64,000 bases of DNA from an uncultured bacterium. GTDB lineage: Bacteria; Bacillota; Clostridia; Oscillospirales; Acutalibacteraceae. Shown in pieces: positions 8,461 to 16,642 of the stretch (position 1 is its first letter; every line of letters begins with the position of its first letter). The stretch is taken from the NCBI GenBank assembly GCA_949283655.1, contig CASDTH010000004.1:1-64000 (forward strand), given 5' to 3'. The translations under genes and the position numbers were made by a program. Below the pieces are notes generated by a model that was given only the letters and a program-made list of their open reading frames with translations, searched no databases and was not told the DNA's origin.

Positions 8461-9891
8461 TCAATAAACGGCAAGCTGACGCAGCGTGGGGAAGGTGCGG
8501 CATTCATCAATGGCAATGCGAATGCGCTGGGCGGTCGTCTTTTTCAGCAGGCAGATGCGCTTATGGCCGACTACGGTGGCGTCATACGCCTTTTTCCACC
8601 TTCCATGCTTTTCTACATAGACAGTAAAATGCTCAATATGTTGGCCGCAGGGTAGGTATTCGCCGAGCACCACTTTGGAAAAGGTGACGGGACGGCCGAG
8701 ATCAACCATAATCTCCGCCTGCTCCGCACCGTCCGCCGCGCGCCAGTATTCGCTGCTATCCTCGCTCAGAGCCTTCTGTGCCGTATGTGCGCTGTCCGCT
8801 TCGGAGGAGGCTGACGCCGTAGCCCCTACCGCGAGGTTTTCGCGGAAGGCGCGCCGCAGCGTATCGCCAATCTCATGAAGCCGTTTGACATCAGGCTCGG
8901 CAAACCGGCCGCGCCGGTCCGGCGGGATGTTGAGCAGGAGGGAGGCGTTTGCACCTACAGAGCTGTAGTAAATTTTCATCAGCTTTTTCAGAGAACGCAC
9001 TTTTTTATCCTCTTTTTTATGATAAAACCAGCCGGGTCGAATGGAAGTGTCAACCTCCGCAGGGAACCAGATGAGCTCTTTTGCGCCCGCGATTGCCTCG
9101 CGGCTGCCCAGATCTTCATCCGTGGAACTATATTTCCTGGCAAACTTACCGTCATCCTCCTGCTGGGAATTTGCCGCGATGCGCTCCACATCCATTAGCG
9201 TGGATGGGACAACGCTCCACTCGGATTTGCGGCATTTGCCCGCCTCGTTGCCGCACCAGCGCACGTCAGGTCCGCAGATGCTGATCACCGCCTCCGGCTG
9301 CAGCTCACGGATGAGGGCATAATACCGCTCCCAGTCATATTCCTGCTTTTTCCCATTTGGCCCCTCACCGCACGCGCCGTCAAACCAGAGGCAGAAAAGC
9401 TCGCCGTAGTTTGTCAGCAGCTCGCGCAGCTGGTTGCAGTAATAATCGTCATAAGCCTTCCCGGAGCCGTAGGTGCTCTCGTGCCTGTCCCAGGGGGAGA
9501 GATAAACGCCGAATTTGATGCCGCCGCGGCGGCAGGCGTCGGCCACCTCGCGCACAACGTCCCCCTTGCCACCGCGCCAGGGGCTGTTTTTCACGCAGTG
9601 CTCTGTGTAGGCGCTCGGCCACAGGCAAAAGCCATCGTGATGCTTGGCTGTGAGCAGCAGGCCGGTCATCCCGGCGGATTTTACTGCCGCGACCCACTGA
9701 TCCGCGTCGAAATCCGTGGGGTTGAACAGCTTGGGATCCTCTGTGCCGACGCCCCATTCCCGCCCGCTTTTTCCGCTAAAGGTGTTCATGCCGAAGTGCG
9801 CAAAGGCATAAAACTCCATCTCTTGCCACTTCAGCTGCCGCGCGGACGGCGTAACAGCCGCCGCACGCTGAATCAGCGCTTCATTTTCCAT
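8461..9891 (-). CDS. Alpha-L-fucosidase, GH29 family
   Basis: 476 residues from the ATG 12 bases after AAAGGAG. The GH29 barrel is clear: WFDG with the nucleophile at about Asp171 (LFCLWFDGACGEG), plus HFGMNTF and AKHHDGFCLW. The last ~120 residues form a beta-rich F5/8 type C (CBM32-like) domain (SASSEADSAHTAQKAL, MVDLGRPVTFSKVVLGE). It should remove alpha-L-fucose from glycans and has no signal peptide. The ribosome-binding site overlaps the 3' end of the DUF1667 gene, so it may be co-transcribed with the glycerol-3-phosphate dehydrogenase genes. Confidence 0.9.
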   Translation of the reverse strand: MENEALIQRAAAVTPSARQLKWQEMEFYAFAHFGMNTFSGKSGREWGVGTEDPKLFNPTDFDADQWVAAVKSAGMTGLLLTAKHHDGFCLWPSAYTEHCVKNSPWRGGKGDVVREVADACRRGGIKFGVYLSPWDRHESTYGSGKAYDDYYCNQLRELLTNYGELFCLWFDGACGEGPNGKKQEYDWERYYALIRELQPEAVISICGPDVRWCGNEAGKCRKSEWSVVPSTLMDVERIAANSQQEDDGKFARKYSSTDEDLGSREAIAGAKELIWFPAEVDTSIRPGWFYHKKEDKKVRSLKKLMKIYYSSVGANASLLLNIPPDRRGRFAEPDVKRLHEIGDTLRRAFRENLAVGATASASSEADSAHTAQKALSEDSSEYWRAADGAEQAEIMVDLGRPVTFSKVVLGEYLPCGQHIEHFTVYVEKHGRWKKAYDATVVGHKRICLLKKTTAQRIRIAIDECRTFPTLRQLAVY

Positions 9892-9895
9892 ATGG

Positions 9896-10264
9896 TTATG
9901 TAGCTCCTTTCGCAAGCCGATTGGTTGCAATGATATCCACGCCCGTGCCCAGGATGTCAGGAATAATAATTTCGCCCATTGTTACTGGCGCATCGATCTG
10001 CGTCTGATTGATCAGCGCCATGCAGTCCAACAACTTTTCCTTGGGCAACGGCGCCGCGCTTTTGACACTGACGAGCGGATAGGCTCCACCGTTTACGCGT
10101 ACCGTCGTCGTCAGGCTGCGCACCGGCGCAATGCATTCTGTTTTGGCGTAAGCCTCGCCGCGTTTGCAGGTGTTGCCGCTGACGCTGACAACCTCCCCCG
10201 TCTCGATTTGTGCGGAAAGCGTGCAGCCGATTGGGCATGCTACGCAGGTCAATGTTTTTACCAT
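9896..10264 (-). CDS. DUF1667 protein, small Cys-rich partner of GlpA-like dehydrogenase
   Basis: 122 residues. It opens MVKTLTCVACPIGC and later has CKRGEAYAKTEC, giving four or more conserved cysteines that could hold a metal or Fe-S cluster. DUF1667 proteins occur in bacteria as the third gene after a GlpA-like and a second FAD oxidoreductase, as here. They are thought to take part in an anaerobic glycerol-3-phosphate dehydrogenase complex; that function is inferred from context. The start follows GAAAGGAAGG. Confidence 0.85.
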   Translation of the reverse strand: MVKTLTCVACPIGCTLSAQIETGEVVSVSGNTCKRGEAYAKTECIAPVRSLTTTVRVNGGAYPLVSVKSAAPLPKEKLLDCMALINQTQIDAPVTMGEIIIPDILGTGVDIIATNRLAKGAT

Positions 10265-10329
10265 AAAGGTTCCTTCCTTTCAAAGCCTCCGCAAATCCGG
10301 ATCATCATATCATAAGTCCCCCTGCAAAT

Positions 10330-11586
10330 TCAACCTTCAATTTGGATGAGGATCTCGCTTTTCTCCCGCAGACCGCCGAGCACATCGCTGCGAATGGTCA
10401 CATTCTCCATCTCGCCCGGCGTCAGCTTGCCTTTTTTGCGGGTATATAGCGCCTGCCCATCGCAGGTGACGCGGATGGTTGCATCCCGATACACGTCGCC
10501 CACGCGGAAGTAGAGCTTGACGTCGCGGCCTGCGTTGAGGTTGACCTTTTGCGGCACAACATAGCGCACGCCGTTGATACCTTTTGTGCGGACATAAGCG
10601 GTATTATAATCCTTTTGGTTGAGAATATAACGCGCTGCGCCTTCGCCCGCCGTCTGGCTCTCCTTTGTTACATAGTCTACCAGATCGTGCACCTGCAAGA
10701 CGTTGCCGCAGGCGAACACGCCCTCCTGACTGGTTTCTCTGGATTCGTCGACGACCGGGCCGCGCGTAACGGGATCCATTTTGATCCCCACATTGCGGGA
10801 CAGCTCATTCTCCGGAATCAGGCCGACGGAGAGCAGCAGCGTATCGCAGGCAACGAATTCCTCCGTGCCCGGGATGGGGCGGCGGTTTTGATCGACCTGC
10901 GCTACCGTAACGCCGGTCAAGCGCTCTTGCCCGTGCACCTTGACCACTGTGCAGGAGAGCCGCAGCGGGATATCAAAATCTTCCAGGCACTGCACAATGT
11001 TGCGCGTCAGGCCGCTGGAATAGGGCTGAAGCTCACAGACCATTTTGACATGCGCGCCCTCCAGCGTCATGCGCCGCGCCATGATTAGGCCAATATCACC
11101 GGAGCCGAGGATCACAACCTCGTGCCCGGGCAGGTAACCGTCGATGTTGACATAGCGCTGCGCTGTGCCCGCCGTCATTACGCCGGCGGGGCGCGTCCCC
11201 GCAATATTCAGCGCACCGCGCGGCCGCTCGCGGCAGCCCATGGCGAGGATCACTGCCGTTGCGTTGATTTCCACCAGGCCGGCGCTTTTGCTGACGGCGG
11301 TGACCACATTGTTGGTTGAGAGGTGGATCACCATCGTATCGGTCATCACCTCAATATCACTCTGCTCAACTTGATCGATAAAACGCTGCGCATATTCCGG
11401 GCCGGAGAGCTCCTCCTTAAAGTAATGCAGGCCGAAGCCGGTGTGGATGCACTGCTCTAAAATGCCGCCAAGGCGCTCCGCGCGCTCCAGAATAACGATA
11501 TGCGCCACCCCGCACTCCCTGGCCCGCAGGGCGGCCGCCATGCCGGCGGGGCCGCCGCCGATGACCGCCAGATCATATTGCAACAT
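10330..11586 (-). CDS. FAD/NAD-dependent oxidoreductase, G3P dehydrogenase partner subunit
   Basis: 418 residues, start ATG at MLQYDLAVIGGGPAGMAAA, where GGGPAG is the FAD Rossmann motif. A second dinucleotide motif GSGDIGLIMARR lies near residue 160. The fold is that of NADH oxidase/thioredoxin-reductase type enzymes, with TSQEGVFACGNV as the second FAD motif. It sits between the GlpA-like gene (44 bases) and the DUF1667 gene, an arrangement typical of clostridial glycerol-3-phosphate dehydrogenase clusters. It probably passes electrons from the GlpA-like flavin to NAD or another acceptor. Confidence 0.85.
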   Translation of the reverse strand: MLQYDLAVIGGGPAGMAAALRARECGVAHIVILERAERLGGILEQCIHTGFGLHYFKEELSGPEYAQRFIDQVEQSDIEVMTDTMVIHLSTNNVVTAVSKSAGLVEINATAVILAMGCRERPRGALNIAGTRPAGVMTAGTAQRYVNIDGYLPGHEVVILGSGDIGLIMARRMTLEGAHVKMVCELQPYSSGLTRNIVQCLEDFDIPLRLSCTVVKVHGQERLTGVTVAQVDQNRRPIPGTEEFVACDTLLLSVGLIPENELSRNVGIKMDPVTRGPVVDESRETSQEGVFACGNVLQVHDLVDYVTKESQTAGEGAARYILNQKDYNTAYVRTKGINGVRYVVPQKVNLNAGRDVKLYFRVGDVYRDATIRVTCDGQALYTRKKGKLTPGEMENVTIRSDVLGGLREKSEILIQIEG

Positions 11587-11630
11587 AGGTAGGTCCACCC
11601 TTTCTCAAAGCCATCGCCAAGTGGCATGGC

Positions 11631-13064
11631 TTATTTCGTCTTTTCATAAACAACATTGGATTTCCCGCCGAACTTGGTGATCTCATTCTCGGGGACTCCC
11701 AGCTCGCGGGAGAGGATCTCCACCACTTTGGCGCCGCAAAAGCCGCCCTGACAGCGGCCCATCCCTGCGCGGGTGCGGCGCTTGACGCCATCCACATCAC
11801 GGGCGCCTGCCGGGGCGCGAATTGCATCGCGGATTTCGCCCTCCGTCACTGTTTCACAGCGGCAGACGATGTGGCCGTAAGCCGGGTCCTTCGCGATGAG
11901 CTCCCGCTGCTGTGTGCGCGTCAGCTGGTGGAAGCGTACGGGGCCTTTGCGTACCGGCGTGAATTCCGGGCGCTCCTGCAGAGCGAGCCCCTGCTTCTTC
12001 AGAATCTCCACCACGAATTCCGCTGTGGCAGGAGAGGCGGTCAGGCCGGGCGATTCGATGCCCGCCACATGGATAAAACGGCTGTTATATTCGCTAGGGC
12101 CGATGATGAAATCGCCTTGATCCCCATGCGCGCGCAGGCCGGCGAACGAGGTGATCACATCGTTCATCTTCATCGTCGGGATAGAATAGCGGACGTATTC
12201 CTGCACATCCTGCAAGCCCTTCACCGTGGTGGAGGTGTCATACTTATCTTCCACGTCCACGGCGTTCGGCCCGGCGAGCAGATTGCCATCCACTGTTGGA
12301 GAGACGAGCACGCCCTTGCCCATCTTGGTCGGACACTGGAAGATGACGTGGGAAACAAGCGAGCCCATGTTTTTATCCATCACCAGATATTCTCCGCGCC
12401 GCGGCGTGATGCGGAAGGAGCGGTCGCCGATCATCTCCGCCACCTCATCCGCGTGAACGCCGGCCGCGTTGACGATATAGCTGGCGGAAAAAGTGCCCTG
12501 CGGCGTCCCGATCGAAAACGAATCTTTTTGGGAAACAATCCGCTCTACTTCGCAGTTGCGGAAGAATTCCACGCCGTTCACCACTGCATTTTCCACGGCG
12601 GCGATTGTCAGCTCATAAGGGCAGACGATCGAAGCGGTTGGCGCCCAGAGTGCGCCGCGTGCCCGCTTGGATACGTTTGGCTCCATCTCGTGCAAACGCT
12701 CCTGGCTGATGATTTCAAGCTTTGGCACCCCGTTTTTCTGCCCCCGCTCCAGCAGAGTGTGGAGCGTTTCCATCTCCTCCTCGTTGAAGGCGAGCACAAG
12801 AGAGCCGATGTTGCGGTATGGGACGGAAAGATCCTCGCACAGGGAGCCCATCATCTTGGCGCCGTGCACATTGAGCCTTGCCTTGAGCGTACCCTCCTTT
12901 GCATCATAGCCCGCGTGGACAATGGCGCTGTTTGCCTTTGAGGTTTCCGTCGCCGCATCGTTATTTTTTTCTAACAGGGCGACCTTCAGGTCGTAGCGGC
13001 TCAGTTCCCGAGCGATCAGCGCGCCGGTAACCCCTGCGCCGATAACTACCACGTCGTATACCAT
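11631..13064 (-). CDS. glpA: GlpA-like glycerol-3-phosphate dehydrogenase with C-terminal [2Fe-2S] BFD-like domain
   Basis: 477 residues, ATG ten bases after GGAGG. The N-terminal DAO-type FAD domain begins VYDVVVIGAGVTGALIAREL. The C-terminal ~90 residues carry a BFD-like [2Fe-2S] motif with cysteines in IVCRCETV and CQGGFC. This architecture (GlpA/LhgO-like plus BFD) marks the anaerobic glycerol-3-phosphate oxidation subunit, producing dihydroxyacetone phosphate. It is first in the minus-strand set with the FAD oxidoreductase and DUF1667 genes. No glpK or glpF is nearby; the glpP antiterminator gene lies 13 kb away. Confidence 0.82.
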   Translation of the reverse strand: MVYDVVVIGAGVTGALIARELSRYDLKVALLEKNNDAATETSKANSAIVHAGYDAKEGTLKARLNVHGAKMMGSLCEDLSVPYRNIGSLVLAFNEEEMETLHTLLERGQKNGVPKLEIISQERLHEMEPNVSKRARGALWAPTASIVCPYELTIAAVENAVVNGVEFFRNCEVERIVSQKDSFSIGTPQGTFSASYIVNAAGVHADEVAEMIGDRSFRITPRRGEYLVMDKNMGSLVSHVIFQCPTKMGKGVLVSPTVDGNLLAGPNAVDVEDKYDTSTTVKGLQDVQEYVRYSIPTMKMNDVITSFAGLRAHGDQGDFIIGPSEYNSRFIHVAGIESPGLTASPATAEFVVEILKKQGLALQERPEFTPVRKGPVRFHQLTRTQQRELIAKDPAYGHIVCRCETVTEGEIRDAIRAPAGARDVDGVKRRTRAGMGRCQGGFCGAKVVEILSRELGVPENEITKFGGKSNVVYEKTK

Positions 13065-13105
13065 GTGTTTTCATCCTCCTTTGGGGTTTTCCTATAAATC
13101 CAGAG

Positions 13106-13144
13106 TGATAAAACGCAAAAAACTGTCTCTTTTGTATTTTATCA
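13106..13144. repeat. Inverted repeat in the divergent glpA/addB promoter region
   Basis: TGATAAAA (13106-13113) and TTTTATCA (13137-13144) are exact inverted copies separated by 23 bases. They could be a regulator site or a leader hairpin for the minus-strand glp genes; no known motif is matched. Confidence 0.35.
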
Positions 13145-13168
13145 TAGTGTTTTACCGGGTGCAATGGT

Positions 13169-13197
13169 TTGTTTTCAGCATGATAATATGGTATAAT
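13169..13197 (+). promoter_or_regulatory. Promoter of addBA
   Basis: TTGTTT (13169-13174), 17-base spacer, perfect TATAAT (13192-13197), 66 bases ahead of addB. Confidence 0.65.
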
Positions 13198-13262
13198 AAT
13201 TTCTTCTTCCGCCGGCAGCATAAGGGAACTGCTTCTACCGGCACATTGAAACGGGGGATACG

Positions 13263-16200
13263 ATGCTTCATTTGATTCTGGGGCGCTCTGGTAGCGGAAA
13301 AACACAATCTATCCGCACCCTCCTGCATGATCTTGCGGAGAAGGGTGCACAGGGGATGATTCTGCTTGTGCCGGAGCAGTTCTCCTTTGAGAGCGAGCGC
13401 GCCATGCTCAAGCTGCTGGGCCCACGCAACGCGGCGCGGGTAGAGGTTTTGAGCTTTTCCCGCCTAGTGGACGCGGCCTTCCGTATGTATGGCGGCGCAA
13501 ACGGCACACGCATTGACGGCGGCGGCCGAATGTTGCTGATGAGCCTTGCGCTAGAGCAGGCGCAGGATCACCTCGAGCTTTATGCGCGCCATAGAGAGAG
13601 CCCTGCGCTCGCCGCAAAGCTGTTGGATCTTGCGGCGGAGTGCCGCCAGTGCGCCATCACGCCCGAAGCGCTCCGGCAGGCGGCAGATCAGCTGCCTGAC
13701 AGCGCTCTACGCCGCAAAGCGCGGGAGCTTTCCCTCATACTCGACACCTACTATGCGCTTGTGGCCCGCTCCTTTCTGGATGATCAGGAGGAGCTGGACC
13801 GCTTAAACGATACGCTGCTGGCGCACCCGTTCTTTCAAGGCCGCATTGTGGCGATTGACGCGTTTAAAAGCTTCACCGTGCAGGAGCAGCATATTCTTTC
13901 CCGCATTTTTGCGCAGGCGGACGAGGTGTATCTGACGCTGTGTGCAGACGCGCTTTCGGATGCGCAGGGGGGGATGGGGCTCTTCTCCCCCGTGCAGCGC
14001 ACGGCGCGGCGGGTTGCCGCCCTCGCAAGGCGGCAGAATGTGCCGGTTGCCACGCCAGTGGTGCAAAAGAAGCAGTACCGTTTTGCCCGCGAAGCGCTCG
14101 CCTATCTGGAGCGGAATGTTTTTCGGCCGGAGGCTGAGCCCTTCCCCGGTGAAACGGAGGATATCCTGCTCTGCTCCGCGCAGGATAAGGCGGCACAGTG
14201 CGATTTTGTGGCCCGGACGGCCAAGCGCCTACTGCGGGAGGAGGGGCTGCGCTGCCGGGATATGGCGATCATCGCCCGCGATGCGGAGAGCTACCGGGAG
14301 GAGATGACCGCCGCGCTGCGGCGGTATGGCGTGCCGGTGTTTGAGGATAGCAGGCAGCCGGTTGACGCGCAGCCGCTGATGGTTTTTGTTCGCGCGGCGC
14401 TTGAGGCGGCGCAGAGCTTCGGCATGGAGCCAGTGCTGCGCTACCTGAAAACTGGATTAGCAGGCTTTACAGTAGACGAAATTTCTGAATTTGAAAACTA
14501 TTTGCTGGAATGGAATTTGGGCGGCGAGCGGGTGTTGCGTCCCTTTACGCAGCACCCGGAGGGCTTTGGCAAAACGCTTCAGCAGCAGGATCTGCAAAAG
14601 CTGGAATCGCTCAACCAGCTGCGGGAGCGCGCCATTCTGCCGCTGCTTCACCTGCGGGATGCTTGCCGGGAAGCGGATGGAGCGCAGATCAGCCGGGCAG
14701 TATACGCTTTTTTGGAGGAGACGGATGCTGCCGGCCATCTGCGCGCGCTGGCGCAGAGCCTCAGCGACGGCGGCGAGGAAGCGCTCGCGCTGGAGCAGGG
14801 ACGTATCTGGGAGCTGCTGATGCAGCTGCTGGGCCAATGCGCCGCAGCGCTGGAAGGGCATGTTATGACGCTTGCCCGTTTTGCCCAGCTTTTTGACGCT
14901 GTGCTGGCCTCACAGGATATTGGCGCGATCCCGCAGGGGCTCGATGAAATCCCGCTGGGCAGTGCGGATCGGATGCGGGTTTCCTCCCCGCGCGTGGTGT
15001 TTCTCATTGGCGCCAACGAAGGGGAGTTCCCCCGTACGCCCTCCGCAAGCGGCGTCTTTTCTGATGCGGAGCGCCGCAGGCTCATTGCGCTGGGGCTGGA
15101 GATGACCGATCCCTACGACTTACAGGCTGTGGAGGAGCGGCTGCTCGCCTACCAATCGCTCTGTGCCGCGCGGGAACGGCTTTATGTCTGCTATACGCGG
15201 TCGGATGAGGAGGGGGGTGCACAGGCGGGCTCTGTGATCGTTTCAGAGCTTCAGCGGCTTTTCCCTTGCTGCCCGCACCTGGATGCGGAGGAGGAAAGCC
15301 CGCTCGCCCGTGTAGAGGGCGCTGCGCCCGCCTTCCAGCTTGCCGCCTCCCGCTGGGGGAAGGAGGATTCGCTCTCAAGCGCCTTGAAGCACTATTTTGC
15401 TTCCCGCACGGATTATGCGGGCCGCCTTGCAAGCATTCGCCGCGCTGCGGACAAGCTGCCCGCACACTTTGAAAATCCGGAAAATGCCCGCCGACTGTTT
15501 GGCGAACAGATTTATCTCTCCGCCTCTCGGGTGGAGGTTTACCATAAATGCCGGTTTCAATATTTTTGCCGCTATGGGCTCGGCGCTCAACCGCGTAAGG
15601 TAGCGAGGCTTGATCCGCTGAGCAGCGGCACGGTCACGCATGATGTGCTTGAGCGGCTGCTGCGTGCGTATTCTCCGCAGCAGCTCTATGACATGGGGCC
15701 GGAAAGGCGCGCGCAGGAGATTCAGCGGCTGCTGCTCAGCTATCTGGAAGAAAAAATGGGCGGTGCGCAGGAGAAGCCGAAGCGCTTTGCTTACCAATTC
15801 AACCGGCTGGCCGTCGTTTTGGAGGAGGTGGTGGCCCGGCTCTGTGAGGAGTTTCTGCATTGCAGCTTTGTGTCCGTCGATTTCGAGCTAAAAATTGATC
15901 AGGATGGTCAGGTTCCCCCCTACTCACTTTCCCTGCCGGATGGCGGCACGCTACAAATCAAGGGCTCCATTGACCGGGTGGACCGCCTGGAGCGGGATGG
16001 GAAAGCCTATTTGCGCGTAGTCGATTATAAATCCGGCGGCAAGGAGTTCCTGCTCTCCGATGTGCTCAGCGGGCTGAATATGCAGATGCTGATCTACCTC
16101 ATGTGCCTGTGGCAAAACGGGAGCGAGCGCTATGGCGAGGTTGTGCCCGCAGGCATCCTCTACATGCCCGTGAAGGCGGCGAGCACCACCCTTGGGCGGA

Positions 16201-16601
16201 ACGCTTCACCTGAGGAGATCGAAAAGGCGCGCACCAAGGCCTGCCGCATGAGCGGGATGGTGCTGGACCATTCCCTTGTGATAAACGGCATGGAGGATGA
16301 CGGGAAGGGCGTGTTCATCCCCGCCCGCAGGGAAAAGGATGGAGGCGTGAAGGGAACACTCATCAGCCTTGCCCAGCTTGCCCGTCTGCGGAAGCGGATG
16401 GATCAAATCCTTTGTGCAATGGGGGAAAGCCTGCACCGGGGCGAGATTGGCGCGGCGCCTTGTGTTGGCACGGGATATGACCATGTGTGCGACTGGTGCG
16501 ATTATAAAAGCGTGTGTGGATTTGAGCCAGGCGCGCCTGTGCGCCCCATTGAGAAACTAACGCATGCGCAGGCATTGGAACGGCTGGAGGAGAACTCTTA
16601 G
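13263..16601 (+). CDS. addB: ATP-dependent helicase/nuclease subunit B (AddB)
   Basis: 1112 residues. Walker A is at the extreme N-terminus (LGRSGSGKTQ). The C-terminal RecB-like nuclease shows VDYKSGG. The Fe-S cluster cysteines that staple the nuclease domain are visible: one in VYHKCRFQYFC and the CxxCxxxxxC set in HVCDWCDYKSVCGF. AddAB resects double-strand breaks for RecA loading, replacing RecBCD in Firmicutes. It leads the addB-addA operon with a 41-base gap to addA. Confidence 0.95.
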   Translation: MLHLILGRSGSGKTQSIRTLLHDLAEKGAQGMILLVPEQFSFESERAMLKLLGPRNAARVEVLSFSRLVDAAFRMYGGANGTRIDGGGRMLLMSLALEQAQDHLELYARHRESPALAAKLLDLAAECRQCAITPEALRQAADQLPDSALRRKARELSLILDTYYALVARSFLDDQEELDRLNDTLLAHPFFQGRIVAIDAFKSFTVQEQHILSRIFAQADEVYLTLCADALSDAQGGMGLFSPVQRTARRVAALARRQNVPVATPVVQKKQYRFAREALAYLERNVFRPEAEPFPGETEDILLCSAQDKAAQCDFVARTAKRLLREEGLRCRDMAIIARDAESYREEMTAALRRYGVPVFEDSRQPVDAQPLMVFVRAALEAAQSFGMEPVLRYLKTGLAGFTVDEISEFENYLLEWNLGGERVLRPFTQHPEGFGKTLQQQDLQKLESLNQLRERAILPLLHLRDACREADGAQISRAVYAFLEETDAAGHLRALAQSLSDGGEEALALEQGRIWELLMQLLGQCAAALEGHVMTLARFAQLFDAVLASQDIGAIPQGLDEIPLGSADRMRVSSPRVVFLIGANEGEFPRTPSASGVFSDAERRRLIALGLEMTDPYDLQAVEERLLAYQSLCAARERLYVCYTRSDEEGGAQAGSVIVSELQRLFPCCPHLDAEEESPLARVEGAAPAFQLAASRWGKEDSLSSALKHYFASRTDYAGRLASIRRAADKLPAHFENPENARRLFGEQIYLSASRVEVYHKCRFQYFCRYGLGAQPRKVARLDPLSSGTVTHDVLERLLRAYSPQQLYDMGPERRAQEIQRLLLSYLEEKMGGAQEKPKRFAYQFNRLAVVLEEVVARLCEEFLHCSFVSVDFELKIDQDGQVPPYSLSLPDGGTLQIKGSIDRVDRLERDGKAYLRVVDYKSGGKEFLLSDVLSGLNMQMLIYLMCLWQNGSERYGEVVPAGILYMPVKAASTTLGRNASPEEIEKARTKACRMSGMVLDHSLVINGMEDDGKGVFIPARREKDGGVKGTLISLAQLARLRKRMDQILCAMGESLHRGEIGAAPCVGTGYDHVCDWCDYKSVCGFEPGAPVRPIEKLTHAQALERLEENS

Positions 16602-16642
16602 CTTATCCTTTTGCCGCACGGCAAAGAGAGGAGGGCTGCCCC

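Noticed and set aside
13065..13150. Leader of the GlpA-like gene considered as a GlpP antitermination target
   Set aside because: An inverted repeat is present, but there is no terminator with a U run and no recognisable GlpP-type overlap, so a target cannot be claimed.
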